64,000 nucleotides of DNA from the NCBI GenBank assembly GCA_040216555.1, contig JAVJOW010000012.1, positions 52,422 through 116,421 of the forward strand, in the 5' to 3' direction. The number at the start of each line of letters is the position of its first letter. The first letter of the stretch is position 1. The position numbers and the translations under genes were made by a program. Below, one piece after another: positions 50,620 through 61,384 of this stretch. The notes under the pieces were generated by a model, which ran no database searches, had not been told where the DNA came from, and worked only from the letters and a program-made list of their open reading frames with translations. The DNA comes from Arenibacter sp040216555. Its GTDB lineage: Bacteria > Bacteroidota > Bacteroidia > Flavobacteriales > Flavobacteriaceae.

Positions 50620-51000
50620 ATGGCAGATTTAAAAGATTTCGCAGAACAATTGGTTAACCTTACAGTAAAGGAAGTAAATGAGTTGGCTAATATATTAAAA
50701 GATGAATACGGTATAGAGCCTGCAGCTGCTGCAGTTGCTGTTGCTGCTGGTGGCGGTGCTGCCGAAGGTGGTGAGGCTGCTGAAGCTCAAACTGAATTCG
50801 ACGTTATATTGAAAGCAGCTGGTGCTTCTAAATTAGCAGTAGTTAAATTGGTTAAGGAATTAACTGGTTTAGGATTGAAAGATGCTAAAGACATAGTTGA
50901 TAGCGCACCAAAAGCTGTTAAGGAAGGTGTTTCTAAAGACGAAGCTGAAGGAATTAAAAAATCTTTGGAAGAAGCAGGAGCGGAAGTTGAGCTTAAATAA
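50620..51000 (+). CDS. rplL: 50S ribosomal protein L7/L12
   Basis: 126 residues. N-terminal dimer domain, Ala/Gly-rich hinge (AAAAVAVAAGGGAAEGG, about 35-55), and C-terminal factor-binding domain LKAAGASKLAVVKLVKELTGLGLKDAKDIVDSAPK. Multi-copy stalk protein. A terminator-like hairpin follows before rpoB. Confidence 0.98.
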   Translation: MADLKDFAEQLVNLTVKEVNELANILKDEYGIEPAAAAVAVAAGGGAAEGGEAAEAQTEFDVILKAAGASKLAVVKLVKELTGLGLKDAKDIVDSAPKAVKEGVSKDEAEGIKKSLEEAGAEVELK

Positions 51001-51025
51001 TAGCAACGACAACCATTAATATTTT

Positions 51026-51069
51026 GGTTTAGGTCTTTCCGCTTTTTGTGGCTAGACCTAAGCCTTTTT
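51026..51069 (+). terminator. Hairpin between rplL and rpoB (partial terminator)
   Basis: GGTTTAGGTCT/AGACCTAAGCC, 11 bp with one G-U pair, an inner CCGC/GTGG stem, then TTTTTA. It lies 25 bp after the rplL stop and 68 bp before the rpoB ATG. It has the form of an intrinsic terminator inside an operon. Confidence 0.75.
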
Positions 51070-51136
51070 ATACATACCGTGTATAGTGGCATACACTACC
51101 CAATTATAGTATTCACGATCAAAATTTTGTCCATAG

Positions 51137-54100
51137 ATGTTCACAAATCAGACTGAAAGAATAAGTTTCGCATCCGCTAAGAACACTCCGAATTATCCGG
51201 ATTTCTTGGACATTCAGATTAAATCATTTCAAGATTTTTTCCAACTTGAAACTAAATCTGACGAAAGGGGCAATGAGGGGTTGTACAACACCTTCATGGA
51301 AAACTTTCCAATTACAGACACAAGGAACCAGTTCGTATTAGAATTTTTAGATTATTTCATTGATCCACCGAGATATTCCATTCAAGAATGTATAGAGCGT
51401 GGACTTACTTATAGTGTTCCATTAAAAGCAAGATTAAAATTATATTGTACGGATCCCGAGCATGAGGATTTCGAGACCATTGTACAAGACGTGTACTTAG
51501 GAACCATTCCTTACATGACCCCTAGCGGTACCTTTGTTATCAATGGCGCTGAACGTGTTGTTGTTTCCCAATTACACCGTTCTCCTGGGGTTTTCTTTGG
51601 TCAATCTTTCCATGCTAACGGAACTAAATTGTATTCTGCCAGGGTTATTCCTTTTAAAGGTTCCTGGATAGAATTTGCAACAGATATCAATGGTGTTATG
51701 TACGCCTATATTGATAGAAAGAAAAAATTACCGGTTACCACCTTGTTCAGAGCCATTGGTTTTGAAAGGGATAAGGATATTTTGGAGATATTCGACCTTT
51801 CGGAAGAGGTTAAAGTTTCCAATGCCGGCTTGAAAAAAGTATTGGGCCGTAAATTAGCGGCTAGAGTATTGAATACATGGCATGAGGATTTTGTGGATGA
51901 GGATACTGGCGAAGTGGTATCTATTGAGAGAAATGAGATTATCCTTGACCGTGATACTATTTTGGAAAAAGATCACATAAATGAGATATTGGAAGCCGAT
52001 GTGAAGACTATTCTTTTGCACAAAGAGAATAACGCACAAAGCGATTATGCCATAATCCATAACACCCTTCAAAAGGATCCAACAAACTCTGAAAAAGAGG
52101 CTGTTGAGCATATTTATCGTCAATTGCGTAATGCTGAACCACCCGATGAGGAAACAGCACGTGGTATTATAGATAAATTGTTTTTCTCCGATCAACGTTA
52201 TAACCTTGGTGAGGTAGGACGTTATAGAATGAACAAAAAATTGGGATTGGATATCGGAATGGACAAGCAGGTCTTGACCAAGGAAGATATCATTACCATT
52301 ATAAAATATTTGATCGAGTTGATCAACTCAAAAGCTGAGATCGATGATATTGATCACCTTTCCAACCGTAGGGTAAGGACTGTAGGTGAACAATTGTCCC
52401 AGCAATTTGGTGTTGGTCTGGCACGTATGGCCAGAACTATTCGTGAGCGTATGAACGTACGTGATAATGAGGTGTTTACCCCGATCGATTTGATCAATGC
52501 CAAGACCTTGTCTTCGGTAATCAACTCTTTCTTTGGTACCAACCAGTTATCACAGTTTATGGATCAAACCAATCCATTGGCCGAGATTACCCATAAAAGA
52601 AGATTGTCGGCATTAGGGCCAGGTGGACTTTCAAGGGAAAGAGCAGGGTTTGAGGTACGTGACGTTCACTATACACACTACGGTAGACTTTGTCCTATTG
52701 AAACTCCTGAAGGACCAAACATTGGATTGATATCTTCACTTTCGGTATTTGCCAAGGTGAACCCAATGGGCTTCTTGGAAACACCATATCGCAAGGTGGA
52801 TAACGGTACAGTAAACATTAATGACTTTACTTACCTAAGTGCAGAAGAGGAAGAAGGAATGAAAATTGCCCAGGCAAACATTCCTATGGATGAAAAAGGA
52901 ACAATTACTGCAGAGAAGGTAATTGCAAGGGAGGAAGGAGATTTCCCAGTAGTGGATCCTTCTGAAATCCAGTATACCGATGTTGCTCCTAACCAAATAG
53001 CGTCTATTTCGGCATCTTTGATTCCATTTTTGGAACATGATGATGCCAACAGGGCCTTGATGGGATCTAACATGATGCGTCAGGCAGTTCCATTGTTAAA
53101 GCCGGAATCACCTATCGTAGGTACAGGTTTGGAGCGTCAAGTAGCATCAGATTCGAGGGTATTGATCAATGCAGAAGGTGATGGAGTTATAGAATATGTT
53201 GATTCACAAAAAATTACTATTAAGTACGATCGTACCGAAGAACAAAGATTGGTAAGCTTCGAAGAGGATTCCAAAACTTATGAATTGGTGAAGTTTAGAA
53301 AAACCAACCAAGGAACAAGTATTAACCTTAAACCAATTGTTAAAAAGGGTTATAAGGTTAAAAAAGGACAAGTTCTTTGTGAAGGTTATGCAACAGAAAG
53401 TGGCGAATTGGCCTTGGGAAGAAACTTGGTAGTGGCATTTATGCCATGGAAAGGTTATAACTTTGAAGATGCGATCGTAATCTCTGAAAAAGTAGTACGT
53501 GAGGATATCTTTACGTCTATCCATGTTGATGAGTACGCTTTGGAGGTAAGGGATACCAAATTGGGAGCTGAAGAGTTGACCAATGATATTCCTAATGTCT
53601 CTGAAGAAGCTACCAAGGATTTGGATGAATACGGAATGATCCGTATTGGAGCGGAAGTTAAGCCTGGAGATATTTTAATAGGTAAGATTACTCCAAAAGG
53701 AGAGTCGGATCCCACACCGGAGGAAAAATTACTAAGAGCCATCTTTGGGGACAAAGCAGGTGATGTAAAAGATGCATCCTTAAAAGCATCACCTTCACTT
53801 AGAGGGGTTGTTATAGACAAGAAATTATTTTCTAGATCGGTTAAAGATAAGCGTAAGCGTTCAGAAGATAAGGAAGACCTTGCTAAATTGGAGTTGGAAT
53901 ACGAAGTGAAATTTGAACAGTTGAAAGATGTATTGGTTGAAAAACTATTTACATTGGTGAATGGCAAAACTTCGCAAGGGGTATTGAACGACCTTGGTGA
54001 GGAAGTACTTCCAAAAGGGAAGAAGTATACCATGAAGATGTTGAACGCGGTTGATGATTTCGCCCATTTGGTTGGTGGAAGTTGGACTACGGACAAGGAA

Positions 54101-54946
54101 AGCAATACCATGGTAACGGATCTTTTGCATAACTATAAGATAAAGTTGAACGATCTTCAAGGTAACCTTAGAAGGGACAAGTTCACTATTTCTGTAGGAG
54201 ACGAATTGCCAGCTGGTATTATGAAATTAGCCAAAGTTTATATCGCCAAAAAGCGTAAACTTAAGGTTGGTGATAAAATGGCGGGTCGTCACGGAAATAA
54301 AGGTATCGTTTCCAGAATTGTTCGTCATGAGGATATGCCGTTCTTGGAAGACGGAACACCAGTGGACATCGTATTGAATCCGTTAGGGGTACCTTCGCGT
54401 ATGAACATCGGGCAGATATATGAAACTGTTTTGGGATGGGCCGGTTTAAAATTAGGGAAGAAATATGCAACCCCAATTTTTGATGGTGCTACATTAGATC
54501 AAATCAATGCCTATACCGATGAAGCTGGAATTCCAAGATTTGGACATACTTATCTTTACGATGGTGGTACGGGTCAGCGTTTTGATCAACCAGCGACAGT
54601 TGGGGTTATCTATATGTTGAAACTAGGACATATGGTAGATGATAAGATGCATGCCCGTTCAATTGGACCATACTCACTTATTACGCAGCAGCCATTGGGT
54701 GGTAAAGCACAATTTGGTGGACAGCGTTTTGGAGAGATGGAAGTTTGGGCGCTTGAAGCATATGGTGCCTCTGCTACACTTCGTGAAATATTGACCGTTA
54801 AATCGGATGACGTTATAGGTCGGGCCAAGACATACGAGGCGATCGTAAAAGGAGAGACCATGCCAGAACCTGGTTTGCCAGAATCTTTCAACGTATTAAT
54901 GCACGAACTTAAGGGATTAGGTTTGGATATTAGATTGGAAGAATAA
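51137..54946 (+). CDS. rpoB: RNA polymerase beta subunit
   Basis: 1269 residues. The rifampicin pocket is wild-type in form: FFGTNQLSQFMDQTNPLAEITHKRRLSALGPGGLSRERAG. Other hallmarks: GRLCPIETPEGPNIGLI, KVNPMGFLETPYR, the active-site block NFEDAIVIS, KMAGRHGNKGIVS, and the C-terminal GGQRFGEMEVWALEAYGA. Highly expressed codon use. 62 bp before rpoC. Confidence 0.98.
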   Translation: MFTNQTERISFASAKNTPNYPDFLDIQIKSFQDFFQLETKSDERGNEGLYNTFMENFPITDTRNQFVLEFLDYFIDPPRYSIQECIERGLTYSVPLKARLKLYCTDPEHEDFETIVQDVYLGTIPYMTPSGTFVINGAERVVVSQLHRSPGVFFGQSFHANGTKLYSARVIPFKGSWIEFATDINGVMYAYIDRKKKLPVTTLFRAIGFERDKDILEIFDLSEEVKVSNAGLKKVLGRKLAARVLNTWHEDFVDEDTGEVVSIERNEIILDRDTILEKDHINEILEADVKTILLHKENNAQSDYAIIHNTLQKDPTNSEKEAVEHIYRQLRNAEPPDEETARGIIDKLFFSDQRYNLGEVGRYRMNKKLGLDIGMDKQVLTKEDIITIIKYLIELINSKAEIDDIDHLSNRRVRTVGEQLSQQFGVGLARMARTIRERMNVRDNEVFTPIDLINAKTLSSVINSFFGTNQLSQFMDQTNPLAEITHKRRLSALGPGGLSRERAGFEVRDVHYTHYGRLCPIETPEGPNIGLISSLSVFAKVNPMGFLETPYRKVDNGTVNINDFTYLSAEEEEGMKIAQANIPMDEKGTITAEKVIAREEGDFPVVDPSEIQYTDVAPNQIASISASLIPFLEHDDANRALMGSNMMRQAVPLLKPESPIVGTGLERQVASDSRVLINAEGDGVIEYVDSQKITIKYDRTEEQRLVSFEEDSKTYELVKFRKTNQGTSINLKPIVKKGYKVKKGQVLCEGYATESGELALGRNLVVAFMPWKGYNFEDAIVISEKVVREDIFTSIHVDEYALEVRDTKLGAEELTNDIPNVSEEATKDLDEYGMIRIGAEVKPGDILIGKITPKGESDPTPEEKLLRAIFGDKAGDVKDASLKASPSLRGVVIDKKLFSRSVKDKRKRSEDKEDLAKLELEYEVKFEQLKDVLVEKLFTLVNGKTSQGVLNDLGEEVLPKGKKYTMKMLNAVDDFAHLVGGSWTTDKESNTMVTDLLHNYKIKLNDLQGNLRRDKFTISVGDELPAGIMKLAKVYIAKKRKLKVGDKMAGRHGNKGIVSRIVRHEDMPFLEDGTPVDIVLNPLGVPSRMNIGQIYETVLGWAGLKLGKKYATPIFDGATLDQINAYTDEAGIPRFGHTYLYDGGTGQRFDQPATVGVIYMLKLGHMVDDKMHARSIGPYSLITQQPLGGKAQFGGQRFGEMEVWALEAYGASATLREILTVKSDDVIGRAKTYEAIVKGETMPEPGLPESFNVLMHELKGLGLDIRLEE

Positions 54947-55008
54947 CAAGGATTGGTTTTGAACACTATTCCTAATAACAAGAATTAAATTAGTATCAGA
55001 ATATAGTT

Positions 55009-58000
55009 ATGGCTAGACTAAAAGATAATAATACCATTAAAAGGTTCGATAAAATTTCAATCGGTTTGGCATCTCCAGAAGCTATTTTGGCAGAGTCAAG
55101 AGGTGAGGTTTTAAAACCTGAAACTATTAACTATAGAACGCACAAGCCTGAGCGGGACGGTCTATTCTGTGAGCGTATTTTTGGTCCTGTAAAGGATTAC
55201 GAATGTGCCTGTGGAAAATATAAAAGAATTCGTTATCGCGGTATAGTTTGTGATCGTTGTGGGGTAGAGGTAACAGAGAAAAAGGTGCGTAGAGATAGGG
55301 TAGGACACATTAATTTGGTAGTTCCTGTTGCCCATATCTGGTATTTTCGTTCCCTGCCCAATAAGATTGGTTACCTATTAGGTTTGCCTTCCAAGAAATT
55401 GGATATGATTATTTACTACGAGCGTTATGTAGTAATTCAGCCAGGTATTGCCAAGGGGCCCGACGGTGAGGAAATCCAAAAAATGGATTTCTTGAGCGAA
55501 GAGGAGTATTTGAATATATTGGAATCCATTCCACAAGAGAATCAGTACTTGGAAGATTCTGACCCAAACAAGTTTATCGCTAAAATGGGTGCGGAATGTC
55601 TTATTGATCTTTTGGCGAGAATAGACTTGAGCCAATTGTCTTATGAATTAAGACATAAGGCCAATACCGAAACTTCCAAACAACGTAAGACCGAGGCCCT
55701 GAAAAGACTTCAAGTAGTTGAAGCCTTAAGGGAATCCCAAGAAAATAGGGAGAACAGGCCAGATTGGATGATCATGAAGGTAATTCCTGTTATTCCACCG
55801 GAATTGCGTCCTTTGGTGCCATTGGATGGGGGTCGTTTTGCAACTTCGGATTTGAACGATCTTTACAGAAGGGTTATTATAAGAAACAACCGTCTTAAGA
55901 GATTGGTGGAAATTAAGGCTCCAGAGGTAATTCTTAGAAATGAGAAGCGTATGCTTCAGGAGGCAGTAGATTCTTTATTTGACAACACACGTAAGGCATC
56001 TGCAGTTAAAACTGAATCCAACAGACCGTTGAAGTCACTTTCCGATTCATTGAAAGGTAAGCAAGGTCGATTCCGTCAGAACCTTTTAGGTAAACGTGTA
56101 GATTATTCCGCTCGTTCGGTAATCGTCGTTGGACCTGAAATGAGGTTGTTCGAATGTGGTTTGCCTAAAGATATGGCCGCCGAACTATACAAACCATTTG
56201 TAATCCGTAAATTGATTGAAAGGGGTATTGTAAAAACGGTGAAATCCGCCAAGAAGATCATAGATAAAAAAGAACCTGTAGTTTGGGATATTCTTGAAAA
56301 TGTTTTGAAAGGACATCCTGTAATGTTGAACCGTGCTCCTACATTGCACAGATTGGGTATTCAAGCCTTTCAGCCAAAACTTATTGAAGGCAAGGCTATA
56401 CGCTTGCATCCATTGGTATGTACTGCTTTTAACGCGGATTTTGACGGTGATCAAATGGCAGTTCATTTACCATTGGGACCCGAAGCAATTTTAGAATGCC
56501 AATTGTTAATGTTGGCTTCACATAATATTTTGAACCCTGCAAACGGTTCGCCTATTACGGTACCATCACAGGATATGGTTTTGGGTCTATATTATATGAC
56601 CAAAGAAAGAAAATCTACGCCAGAGGTAGCTGTAAAAGGTGAAGGATTAACATTCTACTCTTATGAAGAGGTGGTTATCGCCTTTAATGAAGGGAGATTG
56701 GATCTTAACGCCGGTATTAAGGTACGTGCCAAAGATTTTAATGAGGCTGGTGAATTGGTTAATCAGATCATTCCAACAACAGTTGGTAGGGTGTTGTTTA
56801 ACATGGTAGTCCCAGAACAGGCAGGATACATTAATGATGTATTGAACAAAAAATCGCTTAGGGATATTATTGGTAATATATTAAGTGTTACCGATGTTCC
56901 AACAACGGCCGATTTCTTGGATAAAATAAAAACTATGGGTTATGAATTCGCTTTTAAAGGTGGATTGTCCTTTAGTTTGGGAGATATTATAATTCCGCCA
57001 GAGAAGCATGAAATGATTGCTGATGCCAATACACAGGTAGATGGTATTATGGCCAACTATAACATGGGTCTTATAACCAATAACGAACGTTACAATCAGG
57101 TAATTGACGTTTGGACATCGACCAATGCTATGTTGACAGAATTGGCAATGAAGCGTATTCGTGAGGATCAGCAAGGATTTAACTCGGTATATATGATGTT
57201 GGATTCTGGTGCAAGGGGCTCCAAGGAGCAGATTCGCCAGTTGACCGGTATGCGTGGATTAATGGCTAAACCAAAGAAATCAACTGCTGGAGGTGGGGAA
57301 ATTATTGAAAACCCCATTTTGTCCAACTTTAAAGAGGGTCTATCCATTCTTGAATACTTTATATCTACTCACGGTGCCCGTAAGGGTCTTGCGGATACGG
57401 CGTTAAAAACGGCGGATGCGGGTTATCTAACACGTCGTTTGGTGGATGTTTCACAAGATGTAATTATCAATATTGAGGATTGTGAAACACTAAGAGGGGT
57501 TCAAGTTGAGGCTCTTAAGAAAAATGAAGAGATTGTTGAAACTTTAGGGGAGCGTATCCTTGGAAGGGTTTCCTTACATGATGTTTATAATCCTATTTCT
57601 GAAGAATTGCTTTTAAGGGCAGGTCAGGAAATTATGGAAGCCGATGTTAAGAATATAGAGGCATCCCCAGTTGAAAAAGTAGAGGTGCGTTCGGCCTTGA
57701 CATGTGAGGCCCAAAAAGGTATCTGTGGTAAATGTTATGGAAGAAACCTGTCTACCAATAAAATGGTACAGAGAGGTGAAGCTGTTGGTGTAGTAGCTGC
57801 ACAGTCTATCGGTGAACCAGGAACACAGTTGACATTACGTACTTTCCACGTGGGAGGTATTGCAGGTAACATCTCCGAAGAAAATAAATTGGAGGCCAGA
57901 TTTGGTGGAGTTGCGGAAATTGAAGATTTAAGGACAGTTACTAGTCAAGACGGAGAAGGTAAAAAATCTGAAATTGTAATTTCTAGGACATCAGAGATTA

Positions 58001-59307
58001 AGGTTGTCGATGCCAAGTCCGGGATAACCCTAAGTACCAATAACATACCTTACGGTTCACAATTGTTCATTAAGAATGGTGAAAAAATCGAGAAAGGTCA
58101 AGTTATTTGTTCTTGGGATCCATACAACGGAGTTATTGTTTCAGAATTCCCTGGACAGATCGCATACGAGAATATAGAACAAGGTGTCACTTATCAAGTA
58201 GAGATTGATGAACAAACAGGATTCCAAGAGAAAGTAATTTCGGAATCTAGGAACAAGAAATTGATTCCTACCCTATTGATCAAGAACAATAAGGATGAAG
58301 TGTTGCGTTCTTACAACCTTCCGGTTGGATCGCACATTATGGTAGATGATGGAGATAAGATCAATGAAGGTAAAATTTTGGTCAAGATACCGCGTAAATC
58401 AGCCAAGGCTGGGGATATTACGGGTGGTCTTCCAAGAGTTACCGAATTGTTCGAAGCTCGTAACCCATCTAACCCTGCTGTTGTTTCCGAGATTGATGGT
58501 GTTGTTTCCTTTGGTAAGATAAAGAGAGGTAACCGTGAGATAATCATCGAATCCAAATTGGGAGAGGTTAAGAAATACTTGGTGAAATTGTCGAATCAAA
58601 TTCTTGTTCAAGAAAATGATTACGTACGTGCCGGGATGCCATTGTCCGATGGGTCGATCACTCCTGAGGATATCTTGGCAATCAAAGGACCTTCAGCTGT
58701 ACAACAATACTTGGTGAACGAAGTTCAGGAAGTATATCGTTTGCAAGGGGTGAAGATCAATGATAAGCACTTTGAGGTAGTAGTGCGTCAAATGATGCGT
58801 AAAGTGCGTATAGAGGATCCGGGAGATACTATCTTCTTAGAAAATCAATTGGTTCACAAGGATGATTTCATCCAAGAGAACGATGAGATTTTTGGACAGA
58901 AAGTAGTAGAAGATGCCGGTGATTCCGAAAACTTAAAACCAGGTCAGATTGTAAGTGCCCGTGAATTAAGGGATGAAAACTCGATTCTTAAACGTAATGA
59001 TAAGAATTTGGTTACTGCAAGGGATGCTGTAGCAGCAACTGCTACACCGATCCTTCAAGGAATTACACGTGCTTCCTTACAGACGAAATCATTTATCTCG
59101 GCAGCTTCTTTCCAAGAAACGACCAAAGTACTTAACGAGGCTGCTGTAAGTGGTAAGATAGATACTCTGGAAGGATTGAAAGAAAACGTAATTGTTGGAC
59201 ATAAAATACCAGCAGGTACGGGAATGAGGGATTATGAAAATATCATTGTAGGTTCCAAAGAGGAGTACGATGAAATCATGGCCCGAAAAGAGGAATTGAA
59301 ATTCTAA
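55009..59307 (+). CDS. rpoC: RNA polymerase beta' subunit
   Basis: 1432 residues. N-terminal zinc site CACGKYKRIRYRGIVCDRCG, the catalytic NADFDGD (475-481) that binds Mg2+, LNRAPTLHRLGIQAFQP, and the second zinc site with Cys residues in CEAQKGICGKCYGR. Trigger-loop segment MRGLMAKPKKSTAGGGEIIENPI and bridge helix EYFISTHGARKGLADTALKTADAGYLTRRLVD are intact. Ends with a strong terminator. Confidence 0.98.
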   Translation: MARLKDNNTIKRFDKISIGLASPEAILAESRGEVLKPETINYRTHKPERDGLFCERIFGPVKDYECACGKYKRIRYRGIVCDRCGVEVTEKKVRRDRVGHINLVVPVAHIWYFRSLPNKIGYLLGLPSKKLDMIIYYERYVVIQPGIAKGPDGEEIQKMDFLSEEEYLNILESIPQENQYLEDSDPNKFIAKMGAECLIDLLARIDLSQLSYELRHKANTETSKQRKTEALKRLQVVEALRESQENRENRPDWMIMKVIPVIPPELRPLVPLDGGRFATSDLNDLYRRVIIRNNRLKRLVEIKAPEVILRNEKRMLQEAVDSLFDNTRKASAVKTESNRPLKSLSDSLKGKQGRFRQNLLGKRVDYSARSVIVVGPEMRLFECGLPKDMAAELYKPFVIRKLIERGIVKTVKSAKKIIDKKEPVVWDILENVLKGHPVMLNRAPTLHRLGIQAFQPKLIEGKAIRLHPLVCTAFNADFDGDQMAVHLPLGPEAILECQLLMLASHNILNPANGSPITVPSQDMVLGLYYMTKERKSTPEVAVKGEGLTFYSYEEVVIAFNEGRLDLNAGIKVRAKDFNEAGELVNQIIPTTVGRVLFNMVVPEQAGYINDVLNKKSLRDIIGNILSVTDVPTTADFLDKIKTMGYEFAFKGGLSFSLGDIIIPPEKHEMIADANTQVDGIMANYNMGLITNNERYNQVIDVWTSTNAMLTELAMKRIREDQQGFNSVYMMLDSGARGSKEQIRQLTGMRGLMAKPKKSTAGGGEIIENPILSNFKEGLSILEYFISTHGARKGLADTALKTADAGYLTRRLVDVSQDVIINIEDCETLRGVQVEALKKNEEIVETLGERILGRVSLHDVYNPISEELLLRAGQEIMEADVKNIEASPVEKVEVRSALTCEAQKGICGKCYGRNLSTNKMVQRGEAVGVVAAQSIGEPGTQLTLRTFHVGGIAGNISEENKLEARFGGVAEIEDLRTVTSQDGEGKKSEIVISRTSEIKVVDAKSGITLSTNNIPYGSQLFIKNGEKIEKGQVICSWDPYNGVIVSEFPGQIAYENIEQGVTYQVEIDEQTGFQEKVISESRNKKLIPTLLIKNNKDEVLRSYNLPVGSHIMVDDGDKINEGKILVKIPRKSAKAGDITGGLPRVTELFEARNPSNPAVVSEIDGVVSFGKIKRGNREIIIESKLGEVKKYLVKLSNQILVQENDYVRAGMPLSDGSITPEDILAIKGPSAVQQYLVNEVQEVYRLQGVKINDKHFEVVVRQMMRKVRIEDPGDTIFLENQLVHKDDFIQENDEIFGQKVVEDAGDSENLKPGQIVSARELRDENSILKRNDKNLVTARDAVAATATPILQGITRASLQTKSFISAASFQETTKVLNEAAVSGKIDTLEGLKENVIVGHKIPAGTGMRDYENIIVGSKEEYDEIMARKEELKF

Positions 59308-59315
59308 ATAATTAG

Positions 59316-59347
59316 AACCTCGGTGTAATTCACCGAGGTTTTTTTTT
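59316..59347 (+). terminator. rpoBC terminator
   Basis: AACCTCGGTG-TAATT-CACCGAGGTT, perfect 10-bp stem followed by seven or more T, 9 bp after the rpoC stop. Confidence 0.95.
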
Positions 59348-59420
59348 GGACAATCGACAAATAAATTGTTCATTGTTCACTTCAGTTTAGTTAAATAGTA
59401 ATAGATAATCATTTTTTATA

Positions 59421-59732
59421 ATGAGTGATAAAGATCAAAACCAAAAACAGATCAATATAGAATTGGATGAGAAAACAGCTGAGGGTATATATTCCAACTT
59501 GGCTATAATCAATCATTCTGTGTCCGAGTTTGTAGTAGATTTTATAAGTATGATGCCCGGCGCTCCGAAAGCAAAAGTTAAAAGTAGAATTGTGCTAACC
59601 CCGCAACATGCCAAGAAATTCTTAAAGGCACTAGGTGATAATGTTAGTCGCTTTGAAAAGGCCCATGGAACCATAAAGGATTACGAGCAGCCCCCAATCC
59701 CATTGAATTTTGGACCTACGGGTGAAGCTTAA
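59421..59732 (+). CDS. DUF3467-family protein
   Basis: 103 residues. Short cytosolic protein with INIELDEKTAEGIYSNLAIINHSVSEFVVDFISMMPGAPKAKVKSRIVLTPQHAKKFLKAL, the full DUF3467 pattern: an immunoglobulin-like beta unit followed by a helix. No established function; often downstream of rpoC in this phylum. Separated from rpoC by a terminator. Confidence 0.88.
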   Translation: MSDKDQNQKQINIELDEKTAEGIYSNLAIINHSVSEFVVDFISMMPGAPKAKVKSRIVLTPQHAKKFLKALGDNVSRFEKAHGTIKDYEQPPIPLNFGPTGEA

Positions 59733-59775
59733 AAACTAAAAAACCTTCTGTATTTACAGAAGGTTTTTTAGTTTT
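59732..59775. terminator. Bidirectional terminator between DUF3467 and prfC
   Basis: AAAACTAAAAAACCTTCTGTA and its exact complement, 21 bp with a 2-nt loop. T runs flank both sides, and the two genes converge on it. Confidence 0.93.
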
Positions 59776-59794
59776 ATGGGAATCGAGTTTTTAT

Positions 59795-61384
59795 TTAGTC
59801 GAATTCGGAAGTAAAATGAAGTTTTACATTGGGATATTTTTGCTGTGTCATTTGTAGTGAAAATTGGGAATCAGCAAGAAAAACTAGTTGTTTTCTTTTG
59901 TCCTTGGCCAAAAACTTTTGCTTTACGCGCTTAAATTCCTTGAACTCCTCGCTGTTCTTGTCTTTTGGATCTACCCAGCAGGCTTTGTAAACCGGGAAAT
60001 TTTCATAAGTACATTTTGCACCATATTCATGCTCCAAACGGTATTGTATTACTTCAAACTGTAGGGCTCCCACAGTCCCTATAACTTTTCTGTTGTTCAT
60101 TTCCAGGGTGAACAACTGTGCAACCCCTTCATCCATCAATTGATCAATCCCCTTGTTAAGCTGTTTGGCTTTCATGGGATCGGCATTGTTGATATATCTA
60201 AAATGTTCCGGAGAAAAACTTGGTATGCCTTTGTAATGCAATATTTCACCCTCCGTTAAGGTGTCTCCAATTTTGAAATTACCAGTATCATGCAATCCAA
60301 CGATATCCCCTGGATAGGAAATATCCACAATTTCTTTTTTCTCGGCGAAAAATGCATTGGGACTGGAGAATTTTAAATTTTTGTTTTGACGTACGTGCAA
60401 ATAGGGTTTGTTTCTTTCAAAGGTACCGGAAACTATTTTTATGAATGCGAGACGATCCCTATGCTTGGGGTCCATATTGGCGTGTATCTTAAATACAAAA
60501 CCCGTTAATTCCTTTTCATTGGCTTGGACCAAGCGCTCTTCGGCCATTTTGGCCCTTGGCGAGGGAGCAATATCTATAAAGCAGTCCAACAGTTCCCGCA
60601 CCCCAAAATTATTCAGGGCAGAACCAAAAAATACTGGCTGCTGTGTTCCCTTAAGATAGCTTTCCTTGTCAAATGGTGGGTATACTCCGTGCACCAAATC
60701 TAAATTGTCCCTAAGTTCCGTGGCTGCTTTTGTGCCGATGATTTTTTCAAGCTGTGGGTTGTTTATATCGTCGAAAGCAATAGTATCTTCAATATTCTTT
60801 TTACTGTCCCCGCTAAAAAGATTAATGTTTTTTTCGTAAATATTATAGATTCCCTTAAAATCATAGCCCATGCCAATAGGGAAACTTAAAGGAGTTACTG
60901 AAAGGCCCAATTTTTGTTCTACTTCGTCCAATAAATCAAAGGCATCCTTCCCTTCCCGGTCCAATTTGTTGATGAATACGATCATCGGGATGCTGCGCAT
61001 TCTACAAACTTCTACCAATTTCTCAGTTTGCTCCTCCACACCTTTTGCAACATCTACAACAACAATTACGCTATCAACAGCAGTAAGTGTTCTAAAGGTA
61101 TCTTCTGCAAAATCCTTGTGCCCAGGGGTATCCAGGATATTTATTTTTTTGTCTTTGTATAGAAAGGCAAGAACAGAGGTAGCTACCGAAATACCTCTTT
61201 GTTTTTCAATTTCCATAAAGTCACTGGTAGCAGTTTTCTTTATCTTATTGTTTTTGACGGCTCCCGCTTCCTGAATGGCGCCTCCGAAAAGCAGTAGTTT
61301 TTCTGTTAGTGTAGTTTTTCCCGCATCGGGATGCGATATGATACCGAAAGTCCTTCTTCTTTCAATTTGTTCCCTAAAACTCAT
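59795..61384 (-). CDS. prfC: Peptide chain release factor 3
   Basis: 529 residues. GTPase that removes RF1/RF2 after termination. ISHPDAGKTTLTEKLLLFG (16-34) is the P-loop, then KQRGISVATSVL (switch I), DTPGHKDF, and VFINKLDREG. VLTEGEILHYKGIPSFSPEHF and ALQFEVIQYRLEHEYGA are the RF3-specific C-terminal segments, which separate it from EF-G. Single gene, convergent with DUF3467. Confidence 0.96.
   Translation of the reverse strand: MSFREQIERRRTFGIISHPDAGKTTLTEKLLLFGGAIQEAGAVKNNKIKKTATSDFMEIEKQRGISVATSVLAFLYKDKKINILDTPGHKDFAEDTFRTLTAVDSVIVVVDVAKGVEEQTEKLVEVCRMRSIPMIVFINKLDREGKDAFDLLDEVEQKLGLSVTPLSFPIGMGYDFKGIYNIYEKNINLFSGDSKKNIEDTIAFDDINNPQLEKIIGTKAATELRDNLDLVHGVYPPFDKESYLKGTQQPVFFGSALNNFGVRELLDCFIDIAPSPRAKMAEERLVQANEKELTGFVFKIHANMDPKHRDRLAFIKIVSGTFERNKPYLHVRQNKNLKFSSPNAFFAEKKEIVDISYPGDIVGLHDTGNFKIGDTLTEGEILHYKGIPSFSPEHFRYINNADPMKAKQLNKGIDQLMDEGVAQLFTLEMNNRKVIGTVGALQFEVIQYRLEHEYGAKCTYENFPVYKACWVDPKDKNSEEFKEFKRVKQKFLAKDKRKQLVFLADSQFSLQMTQQKYPNVKLHFTSEFD

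Noticed and set aside
53455..54111. 218-codon antisense frame in rpoB
   Set aside because: Codon-bias shadow of a highly expressed gene; Ser-rich, no recognisable domain.
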